A stretch of DNA of 64,000 bases from Pisaster brevispinus (Eukaryota > Echinodermata > Asteroidea > Forcipulatida > Asteriidae), in contig JAMKCF010000001.1 of NCBI GenBank assembly GCA_023634235.1, positions 31,736,772 to 31,800,771 of the forward strand, written 5' to 3'. The notes under the pieces were generated by a model. That model was given only the letters and a program-made list of their open reading frames with translations, was not told where the DNA came from and did no database searches. Of the stretch, positions 11,456 through 23,900 are shown piece after piece; the stretch's first letter is position 1; each line of letters starts with the position of its first letter. Position numbers and translations under genes: made by a program.

Positions 11456-14400
11456 CTGCGGGAACAAAAACACAAGATTTTATGAAAGCATGTTATCTCC
11501 AAGACAGAAATCAAAACTTTGCAGATTTTTTTAAAGAATGTTTTTTTTTATATTGGCCATAAACCTACCTCGCCAATCTTCCAAGGGTCTCGAAGATGTT
11601 GAATCCTGTTTTCGCACTCGCTTCAATGAAAAGAGCACCATTTTCCTGAAATTAAATTGATCGATCGATCAATTGATTGATTATTTAATTGGTTAATTGA
11701 TTGATTGATTATTTAATTGATTACATAATTGATTGATAAATTAATTGATTGATTGATTGATTGATTGAGGTTTCTTTAGTTATTTGACACATACAAACTA
11801 CTCTTCTGGACGATGAACAAACGCAAACTCTAATTTCAATTCAATTCAATCCGACATTTTTTCCATAAGTGGTGAAAACTAAAGAAAGTAAACAAGTCAA
11901 GAATAATAATTTTAAATATTAAAATCAAAGACAATCAAGAACTGACTGAAGAAGAAATAAATCAATAAAGTAATTGATTAGGAGCAAACCAATATGGGGC
12001 GTTTCCAGACGCCAAAAGGAGGCTTGTTTTGAATAGTCTACATTCACAAATACAAACCGACAAAATTTACAGCAAAAACAAAAGCGACAAACAAACAGTT
12101 TTTTCTTTTAAGAATTTAACTTAAATGGAAATAAGTTCAACGAAAATAATAATAATAATCATAATAATAATAACAATAATATGTATAAATATTAGAATAA
12201 CAACAATCACAAGAAGAAGTTATGCAGAATGACGTCATACATTATAACACAACACTTTTGGCAACAAATGAAGAAATGCTGTAAAAGAAAGAAACGATGC
12301 TTAGCTTGGAAAACCAATTGTCTTCTAAATATGGCCTTGAACCTTTTAATAAAATATCAGAGATTTCAGAGGTACAACTGTGAAGGAAAAATCTTGCAAT
12401 GAGAGACTTTAGAACTCTAGGTGGCAGCAGACTTACCAGGTAAATTTCCATCGTTTGTGTAACTCTGAACATGCTCACATTTCCCGAGAACAATGGGTTT
12501 ACCTGGTAAGTCTGCTGCCACCTAGTGTCCCCAAAAGTCTCCTATTGACCATACCTGTGCAAGAATCTGCGCTAACTCCTTGGGCACCTCTCGATCATAG
12601 TCTGCCAGGTCTTCTTTGTGACCCACAAGCATGATGGTGGCTGTATCATCTACCTCCTACATTACAAGAGGGGGAAAATTATTTTTAAACCCATTTGTTT
12701 CCTCATGTCACTAGAAACACAGACTCGTTCCAGGTCAGAGAATTGACTCAGTTTCGGGTACCAGGGGGCCCGATCCATTATTTTCTGTATCAATGTGACA
12801 TGGAACACAAAGAATGACTTAGAAAAGGACCAGACTTACCCAGAAGCGAAGCTAAAACCATATTTTTTTCCCAAACCGGTTTCCTGACCCTGAAATCGGT
12901 CATCAGACCACTGGGACCTGAATTATGGGTAAATTTTGACCAAGGAGTTTTTTTAAGAGGGTTGTAGTCGACACTTTGAGAACAAACCAACCTGCTCTTT
13001 TCAGAGGCCAACACTTTTTAATATAACACATTGTAATAATTGTATATTGACCGATTTCACCTGGGCACAATTTAATGGCTCTGCTTACTGCCGAATTCTG
13101 TGCTTGCGAGCACCATTCTCCATTTACTGTTCAAGCGCCTAATATAATGTGCTATCTGTGTAAGCGAAGAATGCCTAGTAATTACTTGGAGTACGCACGT
13201 GCATAAGAAAACATTTTCTACTTGACATAGGCGCGGAATTCCCTGCTTCCGTAGGCGCCGATTCTTTGCTTACGGTGTTAAGCAGAGCCATGAAATTGGG
13301 CCCTCATCATCATCTCAACAATCTTGGCGTTGCCCCGTTTTGAGAGTCAATGTCCCCGTGCGTGTCATGGTGTAGTGTACATCCTAAGCCATTTGGAGTT
13401 AAAATGCAACACTTATGATGAGTCCTTGGTCTCATTATAAACACTGCAAAAAGCTGGGGTTTTAAAAATTTACACCATGGGTGTTGTCACAAATAGACCC
13501 CAAAAAGAATCAAAGTTTACAACCATGTCTTGCAAAACAATTACATTGGTGTTACTTTAACTTCCTATTATGATGTTTAATTTTGATTCTTCCTTCGGTA
13601 TCTTCATATTATGACAACACACATGGTGTCAATTTTAACACCTTTGAAATGCAGTAGGTCCTAGTTATAATACTGAAGTACATGAAAGGCTTTCTTAATC
13701 TCATTATTGCAATATTTTGATTACACTTATACTTGTAGTTTTATAGGAACGTACTCTGATGCTAGCAATCCAACTCTTGACGTTCAGGAAGGACTTCTCA
13801 CAAGACAGATCATATAACAGCAAGACGCCATCTGCTTTCCTGAAGTACGCGTGTGGGATGCTACGGAACCTAAAGTCAATATAGAAACAAATTGTATTTA
13901 GCATAAAGCCCCTATACTGACAGACACCACACGTACCAAAAGTAAAATTCGGTTCGAATAAGTAATTCTGGACAAACACACATTTTCGAAAACAATGGAT
14001 TTTACCAGATTTGTCGCCATCTTCATTTCGAGTGTTCCATTGAATTGGGGCTAGAACGAAGCCTATTATAAATTCGACTCACTTTGTAATAATTTTGTAT
14101 AAGGAACATCGATAGCAACATCTGTAGCAGCATTATCAGCAGTCGCGATTGCAAACAAAGCAGCAGCAATAGCGAAAAGCAGGTAGCGTCAACAGCAACA
14201 CTAGCGCCAGTGGCAGCAGTTGCAACAGATCAGCTGCAGCAACAGCGACAAGCGGCAGTAGCATCAATAACAACATCGCAACAGCTGCAGCAACAGCAAC
14301 AGCAACAAAAGCAGCAGCAGTGGCAACAGCGACAAGGCAGCAAGGGCAATACAGCAGAAGCAACGCCATTAGAAACATCATCATCAGAAATAGTAACATC

Positions 14401-14485
14401 AGATGCAGCAACGTCAGCAGCAGCTGAAGTAGCAACAACATCAGCAGCAGCTGAAGTAGCAAAAACATCAGCAGCAGCCGAAACA

Positions 14486-14533
<48 letters not shown>

Positions 14534-14958
14534 GTAGCAGCAGCAGCAGAAGCTGATAAAATATTACCTTTCCTGTCCGGCTGTGTCCCATATTTGTAAC
14601 GATACCACATTGTTATCCATCACCAATGATTTCATGTGAAAACCAATTTCTGGCGGGAAAAAGACAAACAATCCAAATGAAAAGATAGTTTTAAAAAGTA
14701 CCTCGACATTAATAGCAGAACACAGTGAAAATTGTTAGCTTCCAACTTTTTTGCTCAGATACGGTTTGTTAGGCTCCAAACATCATGGAGTAGTTTTAAA
14801 TGCGTTAAATGAGCACAGGCAAAAATGAGCGCCAACTGTTATACCAAATTTAATATACATGTATTTGGTATAATGCTATAAGAGAACCTACAGCCGCAAG
14901 CGGCTTGTATCAAAAACGCAACGGACGGCTACCACGGCTGCTAGGTCTGACATATAAG

Positions 14959-14989
<31 letters not shown>

Positions 14990-17900
14990 ACAATATGATG
15001 GCTTCCGTTTGTATTTGATTGCCTTTTACTTTTGTTTTTTTTCCTCGCATATTTTTTTTAGTATTAGGGGAAACCTTTCGTCAGTAAAACACTGTTTTTC
15101 AAAGGTGCTCAGCAGCATCTACAAACCTTCATTACAAAAAAAACCTTTAAAAAAACACCAAGTATAAAGTGTACAAGGCAATAAAAGTACAACAATTATT
15201 ACAGACAATATTAACAAACTAATTGACAATAAAACAAGGTTGACATATTACTTGAACCATGAATGAATAAATAAGTAGAAATATTTTTTTCTCATACCTA
15301 TTGTGACTTGCGGACTATCCGTAAAAGTGTTATGACAGAATCTTTGGAGGAAGCTCGTCTTCCCCACTCCGGAGTCACCGCACATAACGACTTTGAAACA
15401 TCTGTCTGGCGTCCGTAACTGTAAAAACTGTGGGATGCAATGGTTGGAAAGGTAAACTTAAACAATCCAAGCAGAAATTAAACAAAATAATTATTATTAT
15501 ATAGAGTTGGTTCTTTTGACTAATGAAAACTGATTGTTAAGTACTTCAGCTGCGCTGTAACCAATTACACTGTTTCGAAAATTGAAATTAAAAACCCTTA
15601 GGCGATCGAGGGCTGGTATTAAAACACTAAGTCGTGGCACTTAATATGTGATTTTAATCTTCTCTTTAAATTGTTCAATGTTCTCTCTCCTGGGGGAGTC
15701 AAATCCTTGATACCCTAGACTGGACCATACCACATATCTAAGAGGGGGAGGTGATCAGGTTCCAGATTTAAGAACAAGTTGTTTTTTTTGGAGGGGCTGA
15801 CATTACATTTTTCACTCAAATAATGCTTCGTGCACAAATTTGTTCAGACATACAGATCCAACCCTCTGACTGTGATAAAGTGGAGTCGTCTGTTCTTTGT
15901 AGCAGGCTTCCAAATTATCTTGCTGGCATACTGTGCTAGGTTCTGGTGAGGTTTTCAACACTCCCCCCCCCCCCCCACCTGCAAATAAAACCTTTTATGG
16001 CTTACCGGGGTGCCAGGAGCTAGTGGAACCTTCCCGCATTTTTTGTAATTCTTTAGGTTATATCTCACTTAAAGGTAAACAGATCTGAACTTCAAAAATC
16101 TCTGCGCCAAATAGATACATTAGCCCGGCCATTATAACACATCTATACACTAAAACGAAGAGCACTGTCCAAAAGTGCCAGTTTTACAACAGATTGTGCA
16201 CAACATTATGTGATTGCAGTTATCGTATTTGCATACGTGTCGTGAAAGTGGATTATAACAGTATACACAGATGAGGCTTCCCCCATCACCAAATGAACCC
16301 GAAACCACAGCACCAATGAGACTTTACTGTAAGTTAATTGAAGATGAAAGTGCATAAAAGGTGCATGCTTGCCAGGTGCGCCGTTATCACACTCAGTTCC
16401 TTTGAGATCCTCGTGTCAACCGTGGGCGCCGCCATTTTGAAATGTCCTCATGCCATGCATATCTTGTAACAGGCGCATGCGTTGCAATTTCCAAATAAGC
16501 AAAGCGTTTCTTACTTCTGGCTCTGTTACCTGCATTTGCTGATCGCACTCGCAGTCGCTGTAGCTACTGACGCGGCTCATTTGCATGACGCCAACTCTCC
16601 TCGGGCGAACTTCGTAGTTTTCTTCCACAAGGTTCTCATATTTTTCCCTGTGACGTAGTACACAGAAAGTGATGACACGGTCATGAGATTGACAATGGAT
16701 ACTGCGTTAAATGACAGTGTTGACGTGGTACACAGGAAATGATGACACAGTCAGGAGAGTGACATTGATGAATAATATCATAATGACAATAACAACTTAT
16801 TAAACGCCCTAATCATTCAGCCAATTTTGATCCGGAGGCTTTAGAATGTAGACAGTAGGACTTTCGGTAACACACGCTCATTTTGAAATTTCAAATACAG
16901 TTTATAGTTCCGTTCACCTGAGTTTCTCCAGCTGAAGTTCCAGGCTCTGTCGGTCACGTGACTTCCTCTCCTGTTCTTTCATGACCTCTGCGTATTCTCT
17001 GTGCGTTCACAAGTTCAAATCAATCATCAATCAAATCTTTCATGACCCTTATAACGTATTCAAACTTTAACTGTTTCATGTGTCGTTCGGAAACAAATAA
17101 CTTGTATTTTGGTTTGCAGTGTGTAAACACAACTTTTTTTTTTGGGGGGGGGGCATCATATAATCCCTGCAGGATTTTAAAATATTGCAAAATAATGCGT
17201 AGATGGAAACCAATAGTTCTTTTTAAAACTGCTGTGCTTAAAAAAGGGTAGGGTCATAGATTGGTAAGTACTCCAACAATAAATGGCCATCAAAAATTTA
17301 CTTGGTAAGAAGTACAGCAGCTATCGATAGAATAAGAAAGATATGGAAAAAGGATTCCCTTCAAAGCAACGTGGTTTGGGACATTTTGTAACCAACAAAT
17401 ATTTGAATGGTGAGCAACAATTCATGCATGAATTGTTTCTCAGAATCATTATAAGCTTAGGGCTGATGTCCGTTTTCGAATGCTGCAGCCAAAGATGCGG
17501 TTGGTACCCCAGTCATCACCTCGCTAATTGTGAATGGATTTGACGTTCATGTGAAAATACCGTGACAGGGTTTTTTTCTGCAGTTTTCCGAGCAAGTAGA
17601 CACTGTATTCAGCTGAAACTTATGACTGGGACTTTTATTGTATCTTGCTTTATATTATTTTTTGCCTAAATCAGCAAAACGTTGAAAAACATTTTTCTTC
17701 TATGACCCCTACCTTTTGATCAGCATAAAGAATTGTGAGTTTTTCAGCAATGAATTAAGCTATTATCGGGGAGTGGGATCGAAACAAGACTAATGAGTTG
17801 GGGATTTTAAAATAAAATAATAAATATCAATGGAATTAATTATTTCAGAATATCATTTTACTGTTGAACAATGGTGGATACTAAATGTGCACCGGTGAAG

Positions 17901-20900
17901 AATATAGAGAAACTAATGATAATTCTCCACGACGATACCGTTAAACTGAATTGATAAAAAACATAATTTCAGTTGCACGGTGATCCACCAGTGTTGAAAC
18001 AGTTTATAACACAATTTCGTTTCACGGCATGAGAAAACAAGGTTGGTGGTTTTGGGAAAGAGGCAATAGCAAACTGATCTTTACTCGTATCAACGATTAT
18101 GTATACTCGTTTGGCCATGTTCGGCTTAACACCCACGTGAATTGACGAGATTTCTCTAGATTGCAAGATTGCAGTTTGCTAAGCCTCTTGTGGAATGCAT
18201 GCTCAGAGCAATTGAATATGTCCATTGGTTTTGTTTTTCTTCGTTGAAACTCGGCTTTAGTTTTACCGCATATGGAATCCGTCTGATCTTTGTTATTTTT
18301 ATGGAGTTTTTTTTTCCTGTGGCTTTGCCCCAGAACCCCCTGCAGTCTCGAGCTTTTTAATCACGGATGAAGCTGAGACATTAAATAATTCTCAAACTGA
18401 ATCTTTCCAGTATTTGTCCTGTGACGTCATACAGTGGCGAAGTATGCAAGAATGTGTCTGGGTACCGCGCGAGCGCGCGACTGGTTTATCAGTTTTTTTG
18501 TGTTTTTTTAAACTTTAGTTTTGCAATGGTTGAATTGATGCTTTGCATAGTGGAGACGGAAATTGCGGTATCACGTGTACATGAAATATCTCTCTTATGA
18601 GTTGTGGTGTTTTTGAAAAACCCGGTTGTAAACAACTCGACGTTTCGATCAGTGTGTGTATGCTCTGATTGTCTTCAGAAAAAATAAAATAAAACAATAA
18701 ACAAACAAAAAAGATATACGAAAATACACCCCACAACCAAAGAAAGTAGACATTCACGGCATACTGATCAAAATGGCGAGTTGTTTACACCAACAAGCCC
18801 TTTACAGAACCGCCACAACTCACTAGAGAATCTGTCATGGACATGTGTCACTGTAAACCTCATTTATCAAATTATGTTGGTCTATATGATGCAACATGTT
18901 GACAAAAACATGGACATGTTCAATCTGCTCACTGTTAACAGGAAAGAGGGGGGGTTACTTCCCAAGGGCCAAAACAATTTAAACAAAATCAAACAAATTT
19001 GTTTGGTCAAAGAGGAATCATAAACTAAGAATCCAATTTGATAAAGATGTGCAAAGTAGGTAATTTGCTTTTTTTATGCGGCACCTGTTATGCAGCATGT
19101 GTTTAAAATGAAAGAAAGAAAAATAATGCAATTAGCAAGTGGCGTTTGTGATATTAAAGCTGGCAATTTAGGCCTAGCAATGACAGACTTTCGAACGCTA
19201 GGTGGCAGCAAACACAGGTAAACTTTAACTATTTACGTAGTTCTGGGTTTGCACCAGTTAGGATAGAACCAGAGGGCGTACAAACCACGTGATACGGACA
19301 AGACTTGTATTTTGTTTGCTGTTGAGAAAATATTGCTCACTGACCCATCACAGGTCACACACCAATTCACACAACGTTTCGCAAGTGCACATAAAATGTC
19401 CATAGGGATTCGTGCCAATGGTGGGGCGGTGCCCCCTCTATGTCTTTTATGTAACTCTATGATTTACCTTAGTAAGAGCTGTTTAGAAAGACAGTTGTGA
19501 CATGGAGGAACCGGTTTTTCTTCGGTCACAAATGGTTACCGGGAGCTCGGTTTCGGTCCAAATGCAGCTCATCAACCAGTTGTGCAGTCTAATGTAACTG
19601 GCACCCTGCGAGCGCACACACATTTTGTTTGGACCCCAAAATAGCTTTTAATCGTAAGTTGTTGCAACTCTATACACAGCTCTGATTTACTAGTAAATCT
19701 GCTGCCACCAGCGTTCCCAAAAAGCTAACATTGCATTATGGCTTTGGAATGTTTAAAATAACACGAAGCAAGCAGGAATGTTAATTGTGAGGAAAACATC
19801 TGTCTCAGATATTTTGTTCTACAATAATGCAATAATTTTCCTCAAATTATTATTATGCTTTTTAATTTAAAACACTTTTTTTGCAAAGCTTCTTGAGAGC
19901 CTACGACTTTTATGTTATTTTAATGATATTTGGCCCATGGAAAGAGAAGGAAACTGCCGTCGGGGATAGATACCTTCCAACATACCTCTCGATGAAATCT
20001 CGTTCTCGCTCAGTCTCGTCCTGGAGCTGAAGACACAGCTGCTGCGTCTCGTTAAGACCCGCCAAAGACTGGTCAAGGCGCAAGCGCAGTTGTGTGTTTT
20101 CCTTTGAAAAAAAAAAAAAATAAGAAATAAATTAAAATTAAAATAAAAGTAATCAAGTTTATAAATGTTGGTGAATACAAAAACAACCGTTGAGCCCATT
20201 TCTAAATTTGTTACAACTGGGTTATCTGACACACGATTTAAGGCATAAGATTGTGAAAGAGGTTGTCGGGTTTGTTTGTTGTTCTGATGACGCCAACGGT
20301 CCAAACATACGGGAGTGGCACTCCCTTCCTTCCGCTTTTATAGCCGTCGGAAGTCCCCACTTTGTGTTCCCCTGGCCCGAAATGCAGAATTCATCTAACG
20401 CAACCCATTCCAGGAAAAACAGCGCCACTTGAAGTTGGTTTAGTTCTCCTATATTCTATTTTTACTTTAATAAGGGGGAATAATAAAAAAAAAAAAAAAA
20501 AAAAGGAGGTTAAAATAACTAAAATAAATAACATAAATAAATAAGCAATAAACAATAAAATAAACATAAAACATACAGATTGGCGGTCGGTGTCATAGGG
20601 GATTTTATCCCCAGAACCCACCAATTTCACAAAGCTGCTTATTTAAAAGATCAAAACTAGCACAAACCAGCTTTAACAGATGTTAACACGCTAAACCACC
20701 ATGTCAAAATACTGCTAGTGCATGGTATCCTGCTCATCGTTGTTTAGCAGTAAACTACTAAGCAATATGTTCTGCTTAACCTTGCAGTACGAGTGACAGC
20801 GTGTTTTCATACTATCAAGCAGACGTTTACAGATTCTCCTGCCAAATTGGCACCGATCCAGTCTTCGAATAGGGTACTCGGCCTTAGCTTCTGATAAACA

Positions 20901-23900
20901 AGATGATTAAGAAAGGATTTCTACGACGTTCTCTTTAAACTAGTTACCTTCACGAGGTCCTCATTTTCGGCAACTATGTTTGCTTCGTGTCGACTTAACT
21001 CCATCACCATGGTTTCCAACTAAAAGACAAACATCAAATAGTCATCCGTTGAATTAAAGACAAATAACTGAAAAAGTAGATGTATTATTTTGTATTTTAT
21101 TTATAGATGCATCGGTCTTTACTTTCACCACTATTCGAAACCGAAATGCAGTTCGCCGATGGGAATCTTGTGTTTGATTTCCGGAAAGAATAAATAATCC
21201 TTTCATTTCTGGAGCTAAAAGGCTTCGGTCTCATCCGAAACTCAAGATCTGTTTGCCTTATCGTGTGCCAGAACCAATAGATCTCTATTTAAGATAACGT
21301 TCCCACCCACGGGCAAAGAAATAATTGGGCAGACAACCGTGACACCACGCCCTCTAGCGGCGACGACTATTGTTTTCAGTTATTCGGGACAATATCAGCA
21401 TCTAGTTACGGCATAATGTAACGTACACGGTAGGCTACTTGGGCTGAAATCTTCTTCGATTTTTTCCCGTCGGTTGCATGTCACCGGGGATAAAGGGAAA
21501 TGTAATAAAGATAAATTGAGTTCAGAAAATGGTGGTTTGTCTACGCAAATATTTCAATTTCATTTTAGGACTTACTTTTGTTACACAGATGTGTAACTTA
21601 TTCCCGTAAGAGGTATTTTTCTATTCTCATGGTCTGATGATTTATCTGTCCCAACTCGAAAACATCAAGACTTGGGTTTTCGTTTACAATTTCATTCAGG
21701 TTTGTTTTCCTTTGAGAGATCGCCTACACTCTAAAAACCTCCAGGTCAGAATTGACCCGGATTCCGGATCATGAGGGGCCTGACCCACTTCCGGGATAGG
21801 TTGACCCGGAAAGTGGTTAAAAATTCGATTTAAATCCGGATTCTGCATCATTTTGACCCATTTCTGGGTCATTTTGACACAGATTCCGGGTCAAAACTGA
21901 CCCGGAAATGGACCAGGCCCCACATGACCCGGATCCGGGTCAATTCTTACCCGGACGTTTTTAGAGTGTAACATCACAAGGCCAAGGACGGCCACTCCAG
22001 GGTGAGGGCTACACTTAACTGATTTGGGTCATCGACCCAAATCAACTGCCACCAGGGGCACGTCACCACCTACTCCTGGGCTGAAACAGGGTTAACCCCT
22101 TCGACAGTCCGTACGAATTAATTTTTAAGCATGGGTACCATCCACTAGGACCCTGCCTGGTAGAGCAGAATGCACTACCTTCCCAACTTTCTGCGTTTGT
22201 TTGTTTGTTTGTTTGTTTGTTTGTTTGTTTTTTCACTAATAAACGAGTGGAAAATTTTTAGGTTTTTAGAGACAAGAATGACCGACCAACGATTGCTGTT
22301 TTGGAGTAGTGATACACTAGCCCATATGCGCAAGCGCCAAGCATCAAGTGGCAGGTCTAATTGTGTACCGCATTTGCTTCACAATCAGCACGTCATGATG
22401 GTTCCCGGTGTTGCCTTGGGTCGATTTAAACAATGCGCTAAGAATGATCTTATAAGATGAGTTGCCAGTATTACTCTGGCAAGTTGTATTGTGACATCAC
22501 ACTTTGCTTAGCAATTAAAGATGGACTTGCGCTTCCGATCAGTCTTGGTTCTTTGTGAAATCGGCTCTCTGGACTCAGATTTTACCCAAAATCCTTTGCG
22601 CGCCGACCATGGGCGTTGGGACAAGCATATGGGCTAACTACAGTAGATGTTCATGAACAATGAACCGAAATTGGAAAAACAACGGTTGTAACAACCGCCT
22701 GACATTTAGAAACTCAATTAGCCAACACTTCGTCACTGCGAGAACAAAAAATTGCATTTTAGTTTGTCAAACACACGAGTATGTCACCATTTGAGTCTGT
22801 TTAACAAGTGTGCGCATGACTGTGGCTGTGCACATTGGCATCTTTACTGCTGTTTCCGGGCAACGGACGCTAACTATCAAGAGAGAAATAATGAAATTTT
22901 CCATTCTGAATCCGGTCCACATTAGGAAGCTACACTTCAATAGCACCGTGCCCAAAGTACTCGCAAAAACCAATGCATAGCAATAGAAATTCAGGCAGTT
23001 ACTAACGTAATGTATTGACATCCAAATAATACTCAAGCTTTTTAGCTACTGTTGCATTTTGAGGCGCCAATTCTTAGAATAGTAACTGTGGTGAATTGCA
23101 GCTCCGTATTAAAGTTGTTCTGCACGGTTTTCATTTGTAATATTTCACATGCTGCACCACGCCTATGGAACAAATTAATTGTCAGCACAAGTAAAATCAT
23201 CTGCTTCTTTAACCTTATTTAAAAAAAACTAAAGACTCATCTTTTCAGTCAAGTATTTGAGTAAAAGATTTGTTAGTTCATTTTACCTGCATTTCTTAAC
23301 TACATGTAACGTATTCTGTAATTCTTCTAAAGCTAGGACTATGTTTCATTTTGATTATTGTACATGTACACGTTAATGTTTGCATTAACGACATGAGCAC
23401 GTTTGTGGATTTGTGCGCTGTATAAGTTGTCATTATTATTGTTGTTGTTGTTTTCTCTGAAGGCAGTTTTGCAGATGATGCTGTTTCGAAACGAAAAACA
23501 TCAAAAAACTTCCGCACTTGCCACGGACATTGCCAACGTACATTATGGACGTCAGACAACGCCGGAATCCCAAGATTAATTCCTTTTAAATTTTCAATAA
23601 CTTGGTTCTAGTAGTATGAATTCCATAATCAGTTAAGTTTTCGGACTAACATATAACAATTATGAGTTTTTTTATCCTTACTAATCCTGTATAATACCTT
23701 GAAATGAAAGCTTATAAGTTTGTCGAATCTATAAAAAGAGTAGCTCTTTATAATTCAAATCTGCATTTCGCATCAAACGGTCCCAAAACGGACCTAGCAT
23801 CCGTATTGCGCATTGAAAATAATACCGTACCGGGTATTGCTTACGCAAAAGGTTATCAGGTACCACATTATCGACCAGAAATCACATATTCGTGACCTAG

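Noticed and set aside
14136..14610. Poly-Leu, poly-Ala and poly-Gln ORFs of 126-151 codons
   Set aside because: They are readings of the CAG/CTG repeat tract within an intron, open in several frames at once.
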